DNA of 11,774 nt from the NCBI GenBank assembly GCA_018398765.1, contig JAHBMJ010003288.1:1-11774 (forward strand), read 5' to 3'. The notes below the pieces were generated by a model. That model was not told where the DNA came from. It searched no databases and saw nothing but the letters and a program-made list of their open reading frames with translations. Below are positions 10,045 to 11,774 of this stretch, one piece after another; position 1 is the stretch's first letter; every line of letters begins with the position of its first letter. Source of the stretch: Chromera velia. Its lineage: Eukaryota > Sar > Chromeraceae. Made by a program: the position numbers and the translations under genes.

Positions 10045-10882
10045 CCTGCCCGCCCCCTAGCGTTTCATCATTCTACAATGACCCACCATGAGTTCTGGGG
10101 ATGTACAGTTCCCTCACGATGGACCGAGAAAACTGCACTCACTCGCACAAAGAGCGGAGGAAAGCACATCTGAAGGAAGGAGAAACCGAATGAAAAAGGA
10201 AGCCTTCTCCTTCTCTTTCAAGAACACCGTGAGCACCGGCGTCTGACTGCAAGGATGAGAAGAAAGCTCGGTGAAATATCCAAATCCCCTGCCCCCCCCT
10301 TGTTTCGGTAACGCCGACCTGTCCACTGCTCTCCAGCCTCCTCAGCAATTTCGCTGCACACCTCAAGGGCCCCCCGTCCTTCCTAGGTCTGGCAACTGTG
10401 CACGAAACCACATCCCCGTAGGCTCCGGTTCCGATCTTGCTGGGGGTATACTCGAGCTCCACTGCGACAACCAAGGGGGAGACGAAGAGAAGGGAATAAC
10501 AGAAGGCAGAACTAAGATGAACAACAGAAGAACTCTTCTTGTGCCTACATGCATGGGAATGAGGAAGGGACAGATGTTTACTCTGCTCCTTCTTTCTGCC
10601 TTCGTGCGTGTGGAGAGGGATTTCGTGACTGCAAGCCTGACTGCTATCGAAAACACGTGCAGCACGCCGGCCCCACGCTTATCGAACCACCCCACCACCA
10701 AACTTGTGTTTTCTCTCGGTTTGCTTTGGGTGCATCCCTGTCTACCCAAGAGCTATTTCACATGCGCACACGGGAGGTACCGCGACAAACTGACGTCCGG
10801 TGGCCGACTCGGATGGGATGAACGGCTCGTCCCTTTTCAAAATGGAGGTCATCAACCGCCCAAACCCCATGTGCTCGTCCAT
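338..10882 (-). CDS. CDK-like (CMGC) Ser/Thr protein kinase, 17-exon gene model
   Basis: Spliced gene encoding about 1330 residues. Catalytic landmarks in order: Gly-rich loop GTGAYGDV (about 40-47), AAK lysine K67, hinge [11 protein letters not shown] (301-311), HRDIKSAN with catalytic D416, DFG (434-436), CMGC arginine in LYRPPE (659-664), DIWSLG, and DPAKRPT (885-891). Predicted role is phosphorylation of protein Ser/Thr with a cyclin-type partner, probably nuclear. The [13 protein letters not shown] stretch and SYG-rich tail resemble CDK9/CDK12/plant CDKC kinases that act on RNA polymerase II; this subgroup call is inference. Inserts between beta3 and alphaC, beta4 and beta5, hinge and HRD, in the activation loop and after subdomain IX enlarge the domain about threefold. 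Segments: 10795-10882, 10327-10461, 9596-9640, 8931-9340, 8521-8551, 7833-8085, 7054-7346, 5802-6536, 5292-5393, 4778-4818, 4525-4542, 4115-4356, 3767-3857, 3028-3146, 2543-2598, 2037-2247, 338-1460. The exon 2/3 and exon 11 borders are the least certain. Confidence 0.85.
1815..1970. repeat. (GAAA)n/(GA)n polypurine tract in intron 16
   Basis: About 155 bases that are nearly pure A/G on the plus strand, mixing GAAA and GA units, with one C near 1900. In the transcript it is a long CU-rich tract. It lies within the intron at 1461-2036. Confidence 0.95.
2037..2247 (-). CDS. Kinase exon 16: end of kinase domain and charged helix
   Basis: Residues 887-956. [15 protein letters not shown] ends the kinase fold, with R889 as the conserved subdomain XI arginine. 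It is followed by a strongly charged, probably helical stretch ([20 protein letters not shown]) and a Gly/Ser region ending SHSSTG. The acceptor is TTGCAG. The donor GG|GTGGGT (phase 2) matches exon 17. Confidence 0.92.
2543..2598 (-). CDS. Kinase exon 15: subdomain XI, first half
   Basis: Encodes [18 protein letters not shown] (869-886), the DLIxxMLxxDP signature of kinase subdomain XI. The acceptor is a pyrimidine tract ending TTCTCAG. The donor G|GTCGGT (phase 1) gives an alanine codon with exon 16, producing DPAKRPT. Confidence 0.92.
2824..2953. repeat. Compound (CA)n-(GA)n microsatellite in intron 14
   Basis: CA units with a few interruptions from 2824 to about 2925, then about 14 GA units to 2953. 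It lies in the intron at 2599-3027. Confidence 0.95.
3028..3146 (-). CDS. Kinase exon 14: charged helical insert segment
   Basis: Encodes [20 protein letters not shown], then a Glu-rich helix and [10 protein letters not shown] (829-867). This is the last part of the insert before subdomain XI. The acceptor is GTGCAG. The donor GT|GTCAGTCAGT is phase 2, and with exon 15 it makes a valine codon. Confidence 0.8.
3688..3717. repeat. (GACA)n microsatellite in intron 13
   Basis: About seven units of CAGA/GACA with one GATA variant, in the intron at 3147-3766. Confidence 0.9.
3767..3857 (-). CDS. Kinase exon 13: basic insert segment
   Basis: Encodes [20 protein letters not shown] and on to DPRIQQ (798-828). 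It has no kinase motif and lies in the insert between subdomains IX and XI. The acceptor GTGCAG and donor CAG|GTTGGTTGGT are clear, and phase 2 in and phase 0 out fit both neighbours. Confidence 0.78.
4115..4356 (-). CDS. Kinase exon 12: CMGC-insert region, charged helical
   Basis: Residues 718-797. It starts [19 protein letters not shown] and continues with Lys/Glu/Arg-rich, probably helical sequence. The start aligns loosely with the region after W-P in CDKs (xxLPxxxxxKxxxxxxEEF). The acceptor is GTGCAG. Two phase-2 donors fit, after 4115 (GC|GTCAGT) and after 4103 (CA|GTAACT), 12 nt apart inside a GTCA repeat. The longer form adds four residues. Confidence 0.8.
4525..4542 (-). CDS. Kinase exon 11: possible 18-nt microexon
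   Basis: Six codons ESRIKW, flanked by AAAG| and TGG|GTAGAC, phase 0 on both sides. The tryptophan would align with the Trp of the CDK GTPxxxxWP segment just before exon 12. The acceptor (TAAAG) departs from the TGCAG used by most introns here. Skipping this exon also keeps the frame, so it may be optional or wrong. Confidence 0.45.
4748..4772 (-). repeat. (GAGT)n repeat at the 5' end of intron 10
   Basis: On the transcript strand about six GAGT units begin within a few bases of the donor GTAAAT at 4777. Each unit boundary spells GTGAGT, a donor consensus. Confidence 0.9.
4778..4818 (-). CDS. Kinase exon 10: 41-nt exon, alphaF-alphaG
   Basis: Encodes [14 protein letters not shown] (698-711), matching the CDK pattern xEIDQLxxIFxxLGTP after the APF turn. 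The acceptor CTGCAG is at 4821-4819. The donor AAG|GTAAAT (phase 0) is followed at once by (GAGT)n. Confidence 0.85.
4907..4931. repeat. Short GA-rich repeat in intron 9
   Basis: A GA-rich run containing about eight consecutive GA units in the intron at 4819-5291. The same intron carries a (CCTG)n run at about 5263-5278 next to the GTCA repeat at its donor. Confidence 0.8.
5292..5393 (-). CDS. Kinase exon 9: APE to subdomain IX
   Basis: Residues 664-697 read [19 protein letters not shown], then [15 protein letters not shown]. This is the end of subdomain VIII, the conserved Asp of subdomain IX (DIWSLG) and alphaF. The LGATHYG stretch resembles plant CDKC and other CDKs. The acceptor is TTCAG. 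The donor A|GTCAGTCAGTC has a tandem repeat of the donor tetranucleotide. Confidence 0.92.
5706..5730. repeat. (CA)n microsatellite in intron 8
   Basis: About 11 CA units in the intron at 5394-5801. Confidence 0.9.
5802..6536 (-). CDS. Kinase exon 8: DFG motif and a very long activation loop
   Basis: Residues 419-663. It opens [20 protein letters not shown] (subdomains VIb-VII) and closes [12 protein letters not shown] (subdomain VIII). Between DFG and PPE lie about 228 residues instead of the usual 25-30. The insert has a Ser/Arg/Pro part and a Lys/Glu/Asp/Gly part with four near-identical ten-residue repeats (about 578-617). S652 or T653 occupies the position of the activating CDK T-loop threonine. 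The Trp usual before YR is replaced by Leu. The acceptor is GTGCAG. The donor G|GTAGGT pairs with the exon 9 acceptor to restore the APE-motif glutamate. Confidence 0.9.
5932..6085 (-). repeat. 30-bp tandem repeat inside the activation-loop coding region
   Basis: Four units in exact 30-bp register run from 5941 to 6060, with worn units on each side. Each encodes a ten-residue Lys/Asp/Glu/Gly block of the type [10 protein letters not shown]. Differences between units are single bases. The period is a multiple of three, so copy-number change would not break the frame. Confidence 0.9.
6770..6828. repeat. (GA)n microsatellite in intron 7
   Basis: A run of about 19 GA units, then GAAAGA variants. 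It lies in the intron at 6537-7053 and is CU-rich in the transcript. Confidence 0.95.
7054..7346 (-). CDS. Kinase exon 7: basic insert, alphaE and HRD motif
   Basis: Residues 321-418. The first two thirds are a basic, aromatic-rich insert ([18 protein letters not shown] onward) that is not part of the normal kinase fold. Then come [20 protein letters not shown] (alphaE) and [11 protein letters not shown] (catalytic loop, D416). The donor A|GTAAGT is phase 1. The codon completed by exon 8 is serine, giving HRDIKSAN, similar to the HRDIKxSN form of CDK9/CDK12-type kinases. Confidence 0.9.
7833..8085 (-). CDS. Kinase exon 6: beta4-beta5 insert and hinge
   Basis: Residues 237-320. It starts with a hydrophilic Gly/Lys/Glu-rich insert ([14 protein letters not shown] onward), then [21 protein letters not shown]. 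This last part is the beta5-hinge-alphaD segment, comparable to the hydrophobic strand followed by x-C-x-x-DLKKL in CDKs. The acceptor is ATGCAG. The donor GA|GTCTGT (phase 2) gives a Glu codon with exon 7. Confidence 0.8.
8268..8328. repeat. (CCCT)n and (CCTG)n tetranucleotide runs in intron 5
   Basis: About five CCCT units around 8268-8286 and four CCTG units around 8311-8328, both in the intron at 8086-8520. Confidence 0.85.
8521..8551 (-). CDS. Kinase exon 5: 31-nt exon, end of alphaC
   Basis: Encodes [10 protein letters not shown] plus one base. It follows a strong acceptor (pyrimidine tract plus CTGCAG) and precedes donor G|GTCAGT. Phase 0 in and phase 1 out match exons 4 and 6 exactly. 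The I-L-x(5)-HN spacing suits the alphaC/beta4 region, where many kinases have a hydrophobic pair followed by H-P/N. Confidence 0.75.
8931..9340 (-). CDS. Kinase exon 4: acidic, lysine- and alanine-rich insert running into alphaC
   Basis: Residues 90-226. It begins [20 protein letters not shown], passes through Lys/Glu/Gln-rich sequence, then a Ser/Ala/Pro tract with a run of alanines, and ends [11 protein letters not shown]. The end probably starts helix alphaC, with E220 or E223 as candidate partner of K67; no PSTAIRE-like sequence is visible. The acceptor is ATGCAG and the donor CAG|GTAGAT (phase 0). The insert between beta3 and alphaC is about 140 residues and is probably disordered. Confidence 0.8.
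9596..9640 (-). CDS. Kinase exon 3: beta3-alphaC linker
   Basis: A short exon reading [14 protein letters not shown] before donor G|GTCAGT (phase 1), which makes a Glu codon with exon 4. The acceptor GCTGCAG is at 9643-9641 in the preferred model. It shows no recognisable kinase motif. It is supported by phase on both sides and by sitting between the lysine exon and the acidic insert exon. The upstream intron is the longest in the gene (about 690 bp), so a further exon could be hidden there. Confidence 0.6.
9960..10047. repeat. (CT)n/(CCCT)n polypyrimidine tract in intron 2
   Basis: CTC, C-run, CCCT and a run of about 16 CT units on the plus strand, so GA-rich in the transcript. This is the opposite polarity to the GA tracts of other introns. 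Confidence 0.92.
10327..10461 (-). CDS. Kinase exon 2: Gly-rich loop and AxK lysine
   Basis: Residues 30-74 carry [19 protein letters not shown] (subdomain I, nucleotide-binding loop) and [10 protein letters not shown] (subdomain II, ATP-contacting K67). The acceptor TCGCAG is at 10464-10462. The 3' end is ambiguous: a phase-1 donor after 10327 fits an exon 3 start at 9640, while a phase-0 donor CAG|GTCGGC after 10319 fits an exon 3 start at 9632. Both keep the frame. Confidence 0.8.
10795..10882 (-). CDS. Kinase exon 1: N-terminus and start codon
   Basis: Encodes residues 1-29, beginning [10 protein letters not shown] and ending SATG. The ATG at 10882-10880 has A at -3 and G at +4, and an in-frame TGA lies 16 codons upstream (10930-10928). 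This makes it the first usable start if the leader is not spliced here. The donor is C|GTCAGT, phase 1, and it joins the exon 2 acceptor to give a leucine codon. A 5' non-coding exon further upstream cannot be excluded. Confidence 0.65.
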
Positions 10883-11200
10883 CTTTTGGATGTCTTGAAT
10901 TGATCTTCCCAAAACGAATACAACGACTCAGAACTTTCAACCGCAAACCGGCTCGCCTTTCAGCCCATGCCCACGAAGGAGTAGGATCACTTCAGTACCA
11001 GCGAGACAGGAAGCTCAGTCCTTGTTTCTGTAGCTGTCACTTCAATACAAGAATCTATGAGTGCTGATTCAAATTCAAAGTCTGACCAGCTTCCGATTCC
11101 ACTTATCAATATGAGAGACGGTGAAGGATCGTCAAAACATTCCATTCACAGTGATCAGTCGTCAATGTGGCAGACTGACAGTACGTCGGTATATATGGCC
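10883..11200. other. Upstream region of the kinase gene, no gene seen
   Basis: About 320 bases between the start codon and the 56-bp duplication. It probably holds the 5' untranslated region and promoter, read on the minus strand. I see no convincing TATA box at a defined distance and no recognisable second gene. Confidence 0.5.
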
Positions 11201-11305
11201 CCGGAAAGCGAAGCGGGGGGCACTTAGAAAACAGAAATACCCCAGCCCACGTGGCGCCGGAAAGCGAAGCGGGGGGCACTTAGAAAACAGAAATACCCCA
11301 GCCCA
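11201..11305. repeat. 56-bp-period tandem duplication
   Basis: A 49-base block starting CCGGAAAGCGAAGCGGGGGG occurs at 11201-11249 and again at 11257-11305 with no visible mismatch. A further truncated copy of its first nine bases follows at 11367-11375, again after a G/C-rich lead-in. The block lies upstream of the kinase gene. It contains no clear coding signal and its function is unknown. Confidence 0.9.
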
Positions 11306-11429
11306 TGCACGTGCGTGCACGCTGTCTTTCAGCAAAAATCTGATGCAAGCAAGCTTGCGAACGGCCCCGGAAAGCAAGAAAAATGAGAACTTCACGATTG
11401 CAGTGTTTCTAGAGCAGCCTTGGTGAGCA

Positions 11430-11461
11430 CCGCGGGCCTACCCGCGGCGCTAGCGCCGCGG
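11430..11461. repeat. GC-rich nested palindromes
   Basis: 11442-11461 is a perfect 20-base palindrome (CCGCGGCGCT and its reverse complement). It overlaps a second hairpin, stem CCGCGGG (11430-11436) with CCCGCGG (11441-11447) and loop CCTA. Only one of the two hairpins can form at a time. Confidence 0.85.
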
Positions 11462-11559
11462 TTCTAGCCTACTTCTGACCATTTGCCGCCCCGCGGCGAC
11501 AACCGTGCCTCTCAGGGTGCAAGTCGAGGCCCGGCAGTAGACCACGGAGTGCCCCGAAA

Positions 11560-11774
11560 TATAAATCCCATCCTATTCTATATAAGCCGGTTAAGGCGTT
11601 TTAAGAACAAAATGACTATTAAGTTAGGTAATAAAAAAAAAAACTGTACATACATCATTAACTAGATTATCAATTGAACTATTATTCAATATTAGATTCA
11701 ATAACCCTCAATATATCTAAATGAGTAGTAATAAAAATGAATTAAACTATATTAAAATGATTATTCATGAATGT
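11560..11774. other. AT-rich segment, no gene seen
   Basis: The sequence changes from mixed or GC-rich to strongly AT-rich, with A runs and TATA/ATTA-like words, and continues to the window edge. No open frame of note and no recognisable RNA gene. It could be a non-genic spacer, a mobile-element edge or inserted organelle DNA; the sequence does not decide. Confidence 0.6.

Noticed and set aside
11201-11305. CRISPR-like repeat array
   Set aside because: Only two full copies, a seven-base spacer, eukaryotic context and no cas genes.
11121-11426. 101-codon plus-strand frame
   Set aside because: It runs through the 56-bp duplication and so repeats itself; no recognisable domain and no sign of splicing or conservation.
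11461-11530. tRNA gene or tRNA-derived SINE
   Set aside because: GGGTGCAAGTCGAGG resembles a B box only weakly (the TTC core is missing), and no cloverleaf can be folded around it by eye.

Overview
The window looks like nuclear DNA from a eukaryote with many introns. It holds one gene I can support: a large CMGC-group (CDK-like) serine/threonine protein kinase on the minus strand, split over about 17 coding exons between 10882 (start ATG) and 338 (stop TGA). I rebuilt it by hand. Every junction has GT..AG borders and a compatible reading phase, and the joined coding sequence is 3993 nt (about 1330 residues). No bacterial features (operons, ribosome binding sites) are present. Dense introns, many microsatellites and a kinase packed with low-complexity inserts fit a protist alga such as a chromerid-type alveolate or a stramenopile, but that placement is inference from style only.

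Layout: 1-337 is a short GC-balanced stub, then AT-rich DNA downstream of the gene. 338-1460 is the last and longest exon, a Gly/Ser/Pro/Gln/Tyr-rich tail. 1461-10461 alternates short kinase exons with introns of 168-690 bp that carry most of the simple repeats (GAAA, CA/GA, GACA, GA, CT). 10795-10882 is the first coding exon. 10883-11774 has no gene I recognise: it holds a 56-bp tandem duplication (11201-11305), a GC-rich palindrome cluster (11430-11461) and a sharp change to AT-rich DNA after about 11560.

The kinase keeps its catalytic motifs in order: Gly-rich loop, AxK lysine, hinge, HRDIKSAN, DFGLAR, YRPPE, DIWSLG and the subdomain XI arginine. The domain is stretched to roughly 860 residues, against about 290 usually, by in-frame inserts at five places, including about 200 residues inside the activation loop. 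The [13 protein letters not shown] stretch and the Tyr/Gly-rich tail most resemble the transcriptional CDK9/CDK12/plant CDKC branch. The other notable signal is in the splice sites: many introns begin GTCAGT rather than GTRAGT, and several begin with a tandem repeat of that donor tetranucleotide.
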